Shown here: positions 18,466 to 25,959 of the stretch, in pieces
Position numbering within the stretch: the first letter of the stretch is position 1
How the letters are laid out: each line of letters opens with the position of its first letter
Assembly (NCBI RefSeq): GCF_001399755.1
Contig: NZ_LJCP01000007.1
Span: 62,001-126,000 of the forward strand
DNA length: 64,000 nucleotides
From: Thiohalorhabdus denitrificans
GTDB taxonomy: Bacteria; Pseudomonadota; Gammaproteobacteria; Thiohalorhabdales; Thiohalorhabdaceae
Direction: 5' to 3'
The notes under the pieces: model-generated
What the model was told of the DNA's origin: nothing
The model's input: the letters and a program-made list of their open reading frames with translations, nothing else
The model's database searches: none
Position numbers and translations under genes: made by a program

Positions 18466-19169
18466 GATCCCCAATGCTCGGGGCGTTGGCGGCCCTGCTC
18501 ATCCCGTTGCTGTTCGCCGGATGCCTGTCCCTTCCCGAGCCGGAGGAGGCCCCCGCCCTGTACCGGTTGAACGCCCCGCCTCCTGACGACCGACCAAGCG
18601 GGGAGGAGCGCGCGGGGGAGTCGGCCATGATGGCGGTGGAGGTGCCCCGCGTGGCGCCCGGGCTGGGCACGGACCGGATCGCGCTCATCCGGGACGAGCG
18701 GCGGATCGACTACTTCGCCGGGGCCCGTTGGGTGCGGCCCCTCCCCGAGCTGCTGCAGGACTTTTTCGTGGAAAGCCTGGGCCACGGCCTTCCCGAAGTT
18801 CAGGGGGCGCGGTCCGGCGAGGTGCGTGGGGCGGAGTATCGCCTGCGGGTGGTCGTGCGGGACTTCCAGGCGGTGTACCCCGAGGGGATGGATGGGCCAC
18901 CCCGGGTGCGGGTCACCCTGGAGGGGAGCCTGGAACGCCCTGAAGCCGAGGCAATACGCATCCGGAGGACGCGGGACCGGGTGGCCCCGGCCAACCGCCT
19001 GGAGGCGGTGGTGGGCACGCTGGAGGAGCTGCTCGCGGACGCCTATGGGGCCCTCCTCCGTTCCCTGGCGGAGGAGCTGGGTCCCGGGGCGGCCAAGGAG
19101 GGCCACGCCGGCACCAGCCTGGCCCGTGGGCCGCATGGGACCCCGCTTGCCGGCCAGGGAGGCCGATAA
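18462..19169 (+). CDS. PqiC-like transport auxiliary lipoprotein
   Basis: ABC-type transport auxiliary lipoprotein of the PqiC/YmbA (DUF330) family, probably anchored in the outer membrane. The 235-residue precursor has a lipoprotein signal ending LLFAGC at residue ~20. Family motifs include ALYRLNAP, then VEVPRVAPGLGTDRIALIR, then RIDYFAGARWVRPLPELLQD, and a late EYRLRVVVRDFQAVY. It overlaps the MCE gene by four bases (ATGA). In Pqi systems this lipoprotein docks the MCE tunnel at the outer membrane. The operon therefore combines Mla-type ABC parts with a Pqi-type lipoprotein. Confidence 0.85.
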   Translation: MRSPMLGALAALLIPLLFAGCLSLPEPEEAPALYRLNAPPPDDRPSGEERAGESAMMAVEVPRVAPGLGTDRIALIRDERRIDYFAGARWVRPLPELLQDFFVESLGHGLPEVQGARSGEVRGAEYRLRVVVRDFQAVYPEGMDGPPRVRVTLEGSLERPEAEAIRIRRTRDRVAPANRLEAVVGTLEELLADAYGALLRSLAEELGPGAAKEGHAGTSLARGPHGTPLAGQGGR

Positions 19170-19209
19170 GCCCCGTAGGGGCGCGGGCACGGGCAGCCGT
19201 GCGGGGGGG

Positions 19210-19773
19210 TCAGTCCCGTTCCCGTCCCTTGCGGGCGCGGTCCCACAGGGTCTCGGGGGCGCCGCCGCGCCGGTTGAGCAGCCGGGCCAGGACGAAGAGC
19301 AGATCGGAGAGGCGGTTCAGGTAACGCAGGGTTACCGGAGACACGTCCTCCTCCCGGGAGAGGGCGTAGACGGTCCGCTCCGCCCGACGGCACACCGCGC
19401 GCGCCGCGTGCGCCTGGGCCCCGGCCGGTCCCCCGCCCGGCAGGATAAACTCCTGGAGCGGGCCCAGCTCGGCGTTGAAGGCGTCGATGCGCTCTTCCAG
19501 CGCCTCCACCTGGGCCTCCCGCAGGGCCTCGTGGGACGGGACCACCAGCTCGGCCCCGAGGTCGAACAGGTCGTGCTGGATGTCCGCCAGCAGCTCCCCG
19601 AACTCTTCGGGAACCCCCTGGGCGGCGATCACCCCCACCTGGCTGTTGAGCTCATCCACGTCCCCGTAGGCATGGAGCCTGAAGTGGTCCTTGGGCACGC
19701 GGGTGCCGTCGCCCAGGTCGCTGGATCCCTGGTCGCCCGTGCGGGTGTAGATGCGGGAAAGCCGGTGGCCCAT
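19210..19773 (-). CDS. Cob(I)alamin adenosyltransferase, PduO/MMAB type
   Basis: Transfers the adenosyl group from ATP to cob(I)alamin to make coenzyme B12. The 187-residue protein has the family start LSRIYTRTGDQGSSDLGDGT, then HAYGDVDELNSQVGVI, and the late motifs ARAVCRRAERTVYAL and YLNRLSDLLFVLARLLN. No B12-dependent enzyme or other cob gene is adjacent. It converges with the Mce operon and lies 24 bases downstream of the tandem binding-protein genes on the same strand, which may be chance. Confidence 0.93.
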   Translation of the reverse strand: MGHRLSRIYTRTGDQGSSDLGDGTRVPKDHFRLHAYGDVDELNSQVGVIAAQGVPEEFGELLADIQHDLFDLGAELVVPSHEALREAQVEALEERIDAFNAELGPLQEFILPGGGPAGAQAHAARAVCRRAERTVYALSREEDVSPVTLRYLNRLSDLLFVLARLLNRRGGAPETLWDRARKGRERD

Positions 19774-19797
19774 GGGGGCTGCCTCCTGCGGGGGCGG

Positions 19798-20670
19798 TTA
19801 CTGGGCGACCTCGACGTAGTCGCCGCCCCAGGGATTGTCGATTGCCTCGCCCATCTCCAGGTTCACCGTGCCCTCGTCGGCGATGATGCGTTGCCCCTCG
19901 GCAGACAGCGCGAAGTCCACGAAGCGCTGCACCACCGGCTTCGGGTCCTTGGAGACGGTGAGATAGAGCGGGCGGTACAGGGGATACTCGGCGCTGGCGA
20001 TGTTCTCTGGGGTGGGCTTCACCCCGTCCAGCGCCAGCAGCTTCACCTCACGCTTCTTGGCGCTGGACACCCCGGTTACCGCCATGGCGTCCGGGAGCTT
20101 TTCCACGGCGGTCTCCAGGGGTCCCGAGGACTGGCGAGCCAGCCCCTGGGTGAAATCGCCCGAGCCGGTGGTCTTGCGGAAGCCCAGCTCACGGAACGCG
20201 TAGCCCACCCCGGAGAGCGGCGGAGAGCGGTAGCCGACGATGATGAACTTGTCGGGGCCGCCGAGCTCCTTCCAGTTGGTGATCTCGCCGCGGAAGACCT
20301 GCTGCAGCTCCTCGCTGCTGATCTCGTCCACGGGATTGGAGGGGTGGACGATGGCCACCAGGGCGTCCCAGGCCACCTGCACCATCTGGACGTCCTCGCG
20401 CTCATCCCCCGCCACCGCCGGCCGGCAGGAGCCGCCGAGGTCGATCTCCCCTTCCTTGACCCCCCGCACGCCGAAGGTGGCGCCGCCGCCCTGGATCTCG
20501 ATCTCGGTGCCGGTCTTCGCCTCGAAGCGCTCGGCCAGGGCGGACATGAAGGCCTTCTTGGTGATCCCGCAGCCGCCCCATTGCAGGGTTGCGGCGGACG
20601 CGGGGGAGGCCATGATCTGGGTGGTGGCCACGACCACGCCCAGGGCGACCAAACGAATGATACCGGGCAT
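19798..20670 (-). CDS. PstS-like phosphate/solute-binding protein (copy B)
   Basis: Periplasmic substrate-binding protein of the PstS-like (PBP_like_2) family. The 290-residue precursor has a Sec signal (MPGIIRLVALGVVVATTQIM, cleavage after ASA). The mature part has WGGCGITKKAFMSALAERFE, then ATFGVRGVKEGEIDLGGSCR, then VDEISSEELQQVFRGEITNW, and a PGTVNLE-like end. It lacks the typical GSGGS phosphate loop of classical PstS, so the ligand may differ. It follows a closely similar gene (20749-21615) in tandem. No PstA/B/C transport components are adjacent, so it may act in sensing or scavenging. Confidence 0.82.
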   Translation of the reverse strand: MPGIIRLVALGVVVATTQIMASPASAATLQWGGCGITKKAFMSALAERFEAKTGTEIEIQGGGATFGVRGVKEGEIDLGGSCRPAVAGDEREDVQMVQVAWDALVAIVHPSNPVDEISSEELQQVFRGEITNWKELGGPDKFIIVGYRSPPLSGVGYAFRELGFRKTTGSGDFTQGLARQSSGPLETAVEKLPDAMAVTGVSSAKKREVKLLALDGVKPTPENIASAEYPLYRPLYLTVSKDPKPVVQRFVDFALSAEGQRIIADEGTVNLEMGEAIDNPWGGDYVEVAQ

Positions 20671-20689
20671 ACTTGGGCTCCTCCTTGTC

Positions 20690-20710
20690 CGCCCGGCCCG
20701 GGGCCGGGCG
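20690..20710 (-). promoter_or_regulatory. Hairpin between the tandem binding-protein genes
   Basis: CGCCCGGCC, a three-base loop and GGCCGGGCG form a perfect nine-base stem just upstream of the second copy. A similar hairpin lies before the first copy (21638-21658). No T run follows, so a processing or attenuation role is more likely than termination. Confidence 0.45.
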
Positions 20711-20748
20711 CAGTAGGCCGGGGATCCCCTTAGGGGGTGTCCCCACGG

Positions 20749-21615
20749 TCACAGCTCAATGTGCGCTCCGCCCCAGGGGTTGTCGATCCCCTTGCCCATC
20801 TCCAGGTTCACCGTGCCTTCGTCGGCGATGATGCGCTGGCCTTCCGAGGACAGGGCGAAGTCCACGAAGCGCTGCACCTCCTCTTCCGGATCCTTGGAGA
20901 CGGTCAGGAACAGGGGCCGGTAAAGCGGGTACTCGCCTTGGGCGATATTCTCGACGGAGGGGGCGACGCCGTCCAGGCCCAGGGTTTTCACGTCCCGTTT
21001 CCGGGCGCTGGAGGCGCCGGTGACGGCGATGGCGTCCGGCATCTTCTCCACGGCGATCTCCAGGGGACCCGAGGACCGTTGGGCCAGGCCCTGGGTGAAG
21101 TCCCCGGCGCCGGTGGTCTCACGGAAGCCCAGCTCGCGGAAGGCCAGGCCCACGCCGGACAGGTCCTGGGAGCGGTAGCCGACGATGATGAACTTGTCGG
21201 GGCCGCCGAGCTCCTTCCAGTTGGTGATCTCGCCGCGGAAGATCTTCTGGAGCTCCTCGCTGCTGATCTCGTCCACGGGGTTGTCGGGGTGGACGATGGC
21301 GACCAGGGCGTCCCAGGCCACCTGCACCATCTGCACGTCCTCGCGCTTGTCCTTGGCCAGGGCCGGGCGGCAGGCGCCTCCGAGGTCGAGCTCATGACTC
21401 TTCACCGCCCGGATGCCGTGGGTGGCCCCACCGCCCTCGATCTCGATGCGGGTGCCCGTTTTCTTCTGGAAGCCTTCCGCCAGCGAGGACATGAAGGCCT
21501 TCTTGGTGATTCCGCAACCGCCCCAGCGCATGGGGTCGGCGGCCACGGGGGTAGCGGTCAGCAAGGTGGTGGCCAATGCCGCCCCCAGGGCGATCGCGCG
21601 AATGAAACCGGGCAT
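20749..21615 (-). CDS. PstS-like phosphate/solute-binding protein (copy A)
   Basis: Tandem paralogue of the gene at 19798-20670, 288 residues. It starts MPGFIRAIALGAALATTLLT behind AAGGAGG; longer in-frame starts upstream are rejected because they would break the signal peptide. The mature part begins near ADPMRWGGCGITKKAFMSSL. Long identical runs are shared with copy B (EDVQMVQVAWDALVAIVHP, GEITNWKELGGPDKFIIVGY), so the duplication is fairly recent or maintained. It differs mainly in the signal, in the loop after GGGATHGIRAVKSHELDLG and at the C-terminus (WGGAHIEL). It is the first gene of the pair. Confidence 0.82.
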   Translation of the reverse strand: MPGFIRAIALGAALATTLLTATPVAADPMRWGGCGITKKAFMSSLAEGFQKKTGTRIEIEGGGATHGIRAVKSHELDLGGACRPALAKDKREDVQMVQVAWDALVAIVHPDNPVDEISSEELQKIFRGEITNWKELGGPDKFIIVGYRSQDLSGVGLAFRELGFRETTGAGDFTQGLAQRSSGPLEIAVEKMPDAIAVTGASSARKRDVKTLGLDGVAPSVENIAQGEYPLYRPLFLTVSKDPEEEVQRFVDFALSSEGQRIIADEGTVNLEMGKGIDNPWGGAHIEL

Positions 21616-21637
21616 GCTTCGGATCCTCCTTCGTTTG

Positions 21638-21658
21638 GCCCCGGCCCCGTGCCGGGGC
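21638..21658 (-). promoter_or_regulatory. Leader hairpin of the binding-protein pair
   Basis: GCCCCGGC, a five-base loop and GCCGGGGC form an eight-base stem about 22 bases upstream of copy A. It mirrors the hairpin before copy B. The 350-base region from here to bioB holds no gene that I can support. Confidence 0.4.
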
Positions 21659-21956
21659 GTTTGCGTGCAGGACACCGGGCCGTACCGCGGCCCGGCAAAA
21701 GGTTTTATGGTCAGGGAGATGGGTCCGCACCGCCCGGGTGGGTGACCCCTTGGCCCCTGTGCGGGCCCCGGTATGTCCGCCCCCTCTCGGACTCCCGGCA
21801 GGCTTTCCAGGCGGTGGTTGATTCCGTGGCAAGGAGGGCCCCCGTAGGGGGCCGCTCGGCAAGGCCCACGCCATCCGCATTCCCCCAGGGCGGGGAAATG
21901 TTTGAATGGAGGACGGATTCTAGCATGTTTATCGATTTTGTCGGAAAAGGGGGACG

Positions 21957-21985
21957 TTGACAGGTGCCCGCCCCGTCGCTAGGTT
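21957..21985 (+). promoter_or_regulatory. bioB promoter
   Basis: TTGACA (21957-21962), 17 bases and TAGGTT (21980-21985) form a strong sigma-70 promoter 29 bases before the bioB start. A short AT-rich patch (TTTATCGATTTTG) lies upstream. I did not find the long palindrome expected of a BirA-type biotin operator. Confidence 0.65.
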
Positions 21986-22014
21986 CGGTGCCTTTCCCAG
22001 CCGGAGAAGCGATC

Positions 22015-22971
22015 ATGGCCCGAATCACCCCCGAAGAGGTGCAAGCGCTTCTGGAGAAGCCCTTCCTCGATCTGGTCTACGAGGCCCAGACCGTCCATCG
22101 CCAGCACTTCCGCCCGGGGGCGGTCCAGGTGAGCAGCCTGCTGTCGGTGAAGACCGGGGGCTGCCCGGAGGACTGCGGCTACTGCTCCCAGGCCGCCCGC
22201 TACCACACCGATACGGAGCGGGACGGCCTGATGGAGGTGGACGAGGTGCTGGAACGGGCCCGCGCGGCCCGGGAGGCGGGGGCCACGCGCTTCTGCCTGA
22301 GCGCCGCCTGGCGGGGGCCCAAGGACAAGGACCTGGATCAGGTGACGGAGATGGTGGCCGCGGTCAAGGAAATGGGCATGGAGACCTGCGCCACCCTCGG
22401 CATGCTCCGGGAGGGCCAGGCGGAGCGCCTGGCGGATGCGGGCCTGGACTACTACAACCACAATCTGGACACCTCGCCGGAGCACTACGACGAGGTGATC
22501 TCCACGCGCACCTACGACGACCGGCTGGATACCCTGCAGAGGGTGCAGGACGCCGGCATGAAGGTCTGCTGCGGCGGCATCCTGGGGTTGGGCGAGGAGC
22601 GCAGCGACCGCGCCGGCCTCATCGCCCAGCTCGCCGCCCTCGATCCCCAGCCGCAGAGCGTGCCCATCAACAACCTGGTGCCGGTACCGGGCACCCCCAT
22701 GGGCGACCGGGAGCCGGTGGACGCCGTGGAGTTCATCCGCACCGTGGCCGCGGCGCGCATCGCCCTGCCCACCTCCTACATCCGGCTCGCCGCCGGCCGC
22801 CTGTCCATGACCGAGGCGGAGCAGGCCCTGTGCTTCATGGCCGGGGCCAACTCCATCTTCTACGGTGAGCAGCTCCTCACTACGCCCAACCCCGATGAGA
22901 ACAGCGACCGGGCCTTGCTGGACAAGCTGGGCATGACCATCGAAGAGGTCGCCCAGGACGCCCGGGCCTGA
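22015..22971 (+). CDS. bioB: Biotin synthase
   Basis: Radical SAM enzyme that inserts sulfur into dethiobiotin. The 318-residue protein starts [19 protein letters not shown] behind GGAGAAG; an in-frame start 17 codons upstream would lie inside the promoter. The [4Fe-4S] radical SAM motif is [18 protein letters not shown] (CxxxCxxC). The rest follows the family: [46 protein letters not shown], and a late [17 protein letters not shown]. The conserved Arg of the [2Fe-2S] cluster is in YIRLAAGRL. It stands alone here, without bioFCD. Confidence 0.97.
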   Translation: MARITPEEVQALLEKPFLDLVYEAQTVHRQHFRPGAVQVSSLLSVKTGGCPEDCGYCSQAARYHTDTERDGLMEVDEVLERARAAREAGATRFCLSAAWRGPKDKDLDQVTEMVAAVKEMGMETCATLGMLREGQAERLADAGLDYYNHNLDTSPEHYDEVISTRTYDDRLDTLQRVQDAGMKVCCGGILGLGEERSDRAGLIAQLAALDPQPQSVPINNLVPVPGTPMGDREPVDAVEFIRTVAAARIALPTSYIRLAAGRLSMTEAEQALCFMAGANSIFYGEQLLTTPNPDENSDRALLDKLGMTIEEVAQDARA

Positions 22972-23019
22972 AGGCGGGCACCCCGGCGGCGAGCCGCCGG
23001 GAAAGGGCACAGCACGAAC

Positions 23020-23045
23020 GGGGCCCGGCGTGATCGCCGGGCCCC
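23020..23045. terminator. Hairpin between bioB and a convergent gene
   Basis: GGGGCCCGGCG, loop TGAT and CGCCGGGCCCC form a perfect 11-base stem. The T run is weak, but the position between convergent genes suggests a bidirectional terminator. A second stem (CCGGCGGC/GCCGCCGG) precedes it near 22983-23000. Confidence 0.65.
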
Positions 23046-23115
23046 GCGTGTTTGGTGCGGACCTCCGCCGCTGCCGCGGGGGTGAGGCGCCGCCGCCGGC
23101 GTCGGAGCGAGCCGG

Positions 23116-23754
23116 TCAGCTCTCCTGGCCGCCCCCCCGCCATTCCTGGATCCGCGCTATGAGCGTGTCCGTGTCCAGGTCCCAGGGGGCCTCGCCGGCG
23201 TAGAGGCTGACCCGCCCGCTGCGCAGGTGCTGGTACCAGGCCCCCAGGAACTTGCGGTAGGTCTCGTCCACGTACCGGCTGTCGGCGGCGGCCTCCGGGC
23301 CGAGATAGGCCGCCCCGGACAGGCTGTCCCCGTGGGCGGCCAGATCCGGGTCCCCGGCCAAGGGCTCGGCCTCGGGATCACGCAGACGGAAGTTGCCGTC
23401 GGTGTCCAGACAGAGGACTCGGCGCTCATCGGCGGGGGCCTGCGCCAGCACCCGCTGCAGGGCCTCCCGGTCCGGGACCCGTGCCGTGCCTTCCCGGTGG
23501 GCAATGGGGTGGATGCCGATCTCCCCCGGGGCGAAGGGGCCCCGGTCGGGGGCGGCCTCCCAGGAGAGTCGTCCCCGCCAGTCCTTCTGCAACCGGCCGG
23601 CGAGCCACCGCCGGGCCTCGGCGGGATCGGTGGTGGTGAGGTCGCCCGCGCTCAGCGGCTCGGCGAACTGGGCCTTGCGCCAGGTGTGGTCGTCCTGGAG
23701 GCGCCAGGCGCGGCTTCCGCTGGGGTTGAGGGCGTCGATGGAGTAGCGGGGCAT
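23116..23754 (-). CDS. Hypothetical protein, 212 residues
   Basis: Strong codon bias and a ribosome site (GGAAGGGA) support this gene. The protein starts MPRYSIDALNPSGSRAWRLQ and ends DLDTDTLIARIQEWRGGGQE. It is soluble and rich in Asp, Arg and Ala, with no signal peptide. RRVLCLDTDGNFRLRDPEAE resembles a nucleotide- or metal-binding strand-loop, but I cannot assign a family. It follows the PP2C phosphatase gene by 49 bases on the same strand and could be its partner or substrate, which is inference from position only. Confidence 0.6.
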   Translation of the reverse strand: MPRYSIDALNPSGSRAWRLQDDHTWRKAQFAEPLSAGDLTTTDPAEARRWLAGRLQKDWRGRLSWEAAPDRGPFAPGEIGIHPIAHREGTARVPDREALQRVLAQAPADERRVLCLDTDGNFRLRDPEAEPLAGDPDLAAHGDSLSGAAYLGPEAAADSRYVDETYRKFLGAWYQHLRSGRVSLYAGEAPWDLDTDTLIARIQEWRGGGQES

Positions 23755-23803
23755 GGCGGATCCCTTCCGGCGGTGCGCGGCGATTGCGGGGCTTTCCCCC
23801 AGG

Positions 23804-24511
23804 CTAGCGCCTTGGCCCGATCACCACCACCGTGAGGTTGTCCTGAAAGGGGTTGCCGGCCGCATGGACGGCTTCCGCGAGGGCGCTGGGCGCCTCGGGG
23901 GGCGGGGATTCCCGGAGGACGGCCGCGATCCGCTCGTCGCCGAGGGTGTCCGTGAGCCCGTCGCTGCACAGCAGGAAGGTCTCGGAGCCCGCCAGGGGCC
24001 CTTCTTGGGTGCCGGGGTAGGCCTCCTGCTCCAGGCCCGCGGCCCGGGTGAGGACATGTCCGTAGGGGTGTCGGCGGGCCTCGGCGGGGGAGATGCGGCC
24101 CTGGGCCACCCAGTCCTGCACCAGGGTGTGGTCGGTGGATAGCTGTTCCAGCCGCTCCCCCGTCCAGCGGTAGGCGCGGCTGTCGCCGAGCCAAGCCAGC
24201 TCCCAGCGGTGGGGGTGGAGGCGCAGGGCCACCAGGGTGGTGCCCATGTCGGAGTCGCGGCGGCGGGCCTCCTCCCAGGTGGCCCGGTTGGCGGCGACCA
24301 CCGCTCCCGGCAGGTCCGCGTCTTCCAGGATGGCGTGCTTCAGGCCCGCCAGGGCCGTGCGGCTCGCCACCTCCCCGTGGCGGTGGCCGCCCATGCCGTC
24401 GGCCACCGCCCACAGGCGCAGGTCGGGGGCCTCCAGGAAGGCGTCCTCGTTGGCGCCGCGGGCGCCGATCTCGGAGACCGCGGCGCTGGTCCAGGGCTCC
24501 ATGGCGGGCAT
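23804..24511 (-). CDS. PP2C-family serine/threonine phosphatase
   Basis: Metal-dependent protein phosphatase of the Stp1/PrpC type. The protein is about 235 residues. Motifs in order: GARGANEDAFLEAPDL, then LWAVADGMGGHRHGEVASR with the metal-binding Asp-Gly, then DSDMGTTLVAL, then LAWLGDSRAYRW, then LSTDHTLVQDWV, then HVLTRAAGLE, then FLLCSDGLTDTL, and DNLTVVVIG at the end. The frame stays open far upstream through the hemerythrin-like gene, but homology begins at MPAMEPW or MEPW (24511 or 24502). No kinase of the Hanks type is adjacent. It lies 11 bases after the hemerythrin-like gene. Confidence 0.9.
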   Translation of the reverse strand: MPAMEPWTSAAVSEIGARGANEDAFLEAPDLRLWAVADGMGGHRHGEVASRTALAGLKHAILEDADLPGAVVAANRATWEEARRRDSDMGTTLVALRLHPHRWELAWLGDSRAYRWTGERLEQLSTDHTLVQDWVAQGRISPAEARRHPYGHVLTRAAGLEQEAYPGTQEGPLAGSETFLLCSDGLTDTLGDERIAAVLRESPPPEAPSALAEAVHAAGNPFQDNLTVVVIGPRR

Positions 24512-24522
24512 CCCGCTGTCGG

Positions 24523-25050
24523 TCAGGGGTCTTCGACGATCCGTTCGGGGTCGGGGCGGGGCGGCAAAACCGCCTCGGCGGCCTCGGGGTCGAGGGCGTG
24601 GCCGATCCCCGCCTCGGCCTCGGCGAGCAGCTCCGCTTCCAGCTCCGCCTCCAGCTGCGGCAGCCACGTGCGCTCCTCGAAGCGCACGTGGGCGTTGACG
24701 CACTGACCGAGGCGCAGCGTCTCCTCCCAGGCACCCTCCAGGTCGTCGGCGCGCAGGCGGCGGCTCAGGCGCTGGGCCACCCGGTGGATGCCGACGTGCT
24801 CCTGCAGCACGCGCGTGGCCAGGGGGTCGGTGGCCGGCCGCTGCCAGCGGCCCAGCAGGCCCTCCTCCTCGGCCCGGAAGTGGGGGACCAGCTCCACCTC
24901 CCAGAAGCGGTGGGCGGCCTCGGCCACGGCCCGCTTCTCCGCCGCCTCCGGCGGCGGAGCGAGGCGGCCCCATTGGCGCAGGGTCTTGGCGAAGACCAGG
25001 GCGATGTGGTGCTGCCGGCTGAGGGGCTGGAGCGGGTCGCTGCGGCGCAT
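24523..25050 (-). CDS. Hemerythrin-like (HHE) domain protein
   Basis: The 175-residue protein starts MRRSDPLQPLSRQHHIALVF behind GAGGAC. The helical HHE pattern is present: SRQHHIALVFAKTL, FWEVELVPHFRAEEEGLL, LQEHVGIHRVAQRL and HVRFEERTWLPQLE. These provide the His and Glu ligands expected for a di-iron site. Such proteins sense or carry O2, NO or iron in other bacteria. An ATG 29 codons upstream is less likely because it lies in the divergent promoter region. It is the first gene of a set with the PP2C phosphatase and the 212-residue protein. Confidence 0.8.
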   Translation of the reverse strand: MRRSDPLQPLSRQHHIALVFAKTLRQWGRLAPPPEAAEKRAVAEAAHRFWEVELVPHFRAEEEGLLGRWQRPATDPLATRVLQEHVGIHRVAQRLSRRLRADDLEGAWEETLRLGQCVNAHVRFEERTWLPQLEAELEAELLAEAEAGIGHALDPEAAEAVLPPRPDPERIVEDP

Positions 25051-25154
25051 GCTGTCCTCGTTTCCACCATTGCCTTCGGCGGCCGTCGGGGGCAAGGGCT
25101 GGAAGGCCGCCGTATGCCAGAATGCGGGAATCCCCATCCCTACCCGGAGACGCC

Positions 25155-25949
25155 GTGGACCGCAAGATCCTGTACCGCCATCGGGACGACGAGGGGACCA
25201 TCGAGGTGGTCCAGGAACGGGACGCCCGCAGCCTCTACTTCGGCAGTCCCTCCAAGCAGAGCAGCGTCCGTCCCGACGCCCCCCACGAGCTGGTTCTGCC
25301 CTACACTCGGACCCTTACCGCCGCTCTCCTGTTCCGGCCCGAGCCGCGCCGGATCCTGCTGGTGGGGCTCGGCGGCGGGGCGCTGGCCCACTTCTTCCTG
25401 CACCACTTCCCGGAGGCCCGGGTGGAGGCCGTGGAGAACCGAGCGGAAGTGGTGGCGGTGGCCCGGGACTTCTTCGCCCTGCCCCTCGACCACCCCCGGC
25501 TGACGGTCCACCTGCGCGAGGCCGGGTCCTTCCTCGCGGAGCCGGGCACGGCGCCCCGGGAGGGCTGGGACCTGATCGTGGCCGACGCCTACAACTCCGA
25601 GGGTCCGGACCCCGCCACCCTGCTGGAGGACTTCTACCAGCGTTGCCGGTCGGGGATGCACCCCGAGGGGGTGCTGGCGGCCAACCTGTGGAGCAGCCGC
25701 CGCCGGCGCCTGCGGGCGGCCCTGGACGCCATGGAGCGGGTCTTCGGCGCCCCGGTCTACCGGCTGCAGGCGCGGGGAAGGGCCAACGTGTCGGCCTTCG
25801 CCGGCCGGGGCGGCCTGCCGGCGGAGCCCGGCCCCACCCTGGCGGACCGGGCGCGGTCCCTGGAGGAGCGCATCGGGCTGGCCTACGAACGCTACCTCGC
25901 CGACCTGGAGCCCAATCGCAGGACCTGGCTGGACGCTATCTTTCCCTAG
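25155..25949 (+). CDS. Spermidine synthase-like methyltransferase-fold protein
   Basis: Spermidine/spermine synthase family (SpeE-like), which uses a Rossmann methyltransferase fold to move aminopropyl groups. The protein is about 264 residues. It starts DRKILYRHRDDEGTIEVVQE, then RSLYFGSPSKQSSV, the nucleotide-binding loop RRILLVGLGGGALAHFFLHH, the acidic VEAVENRAEVVAVARDFF, and WDLIVADAYNSEG at the active-site position. True SpeE has the motif GG(G/D)G followed by conserved Asp and Tyr residues; the gate region is short here, so the substrate is uncertain. A GTG at 25155 follows GGAG; an ATG at 25122 is possible. Confidence 0.75.
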   Translation: MDRKILYRHRDDEGTIEVVQERDARSLYFGSPSKQSSVRPDAPHELVLPYTRTLTAALLFRPEPRRILLVGLGGGALAHFFLHHFPEARVEAVENRAEVVAVARDFFALPLDHPRLTVHLREAGSFLAEPGTAPREGWDLIVADAYNSEGPDPATLLEDFYQRCRSGMHPEGVLAANLWSSRRRRLRAALDAMERVFGAPVYRLQARGRANVSAFAGRGGLPAEPGPTLADRARSLEERIGLAYERYLADLEPNRRTWLDAIFP

Positions 25950-25959
25950 CCCGGGCGGG

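Noticed and set aside
21900-22014. BirA-type biotin operator before bioB
   Set aside because: The expected long palindrome (TTGTAAACC type) is absent; only a normal promoter is seen.
23804-25201. Apparent 465-residue fusion of the PP2C phosphatase with upstream sequence
   Set aside because: The upstream part is the hemerythrin-like gene in another frame. Phosphatase homology begins at 24511 or 24502.
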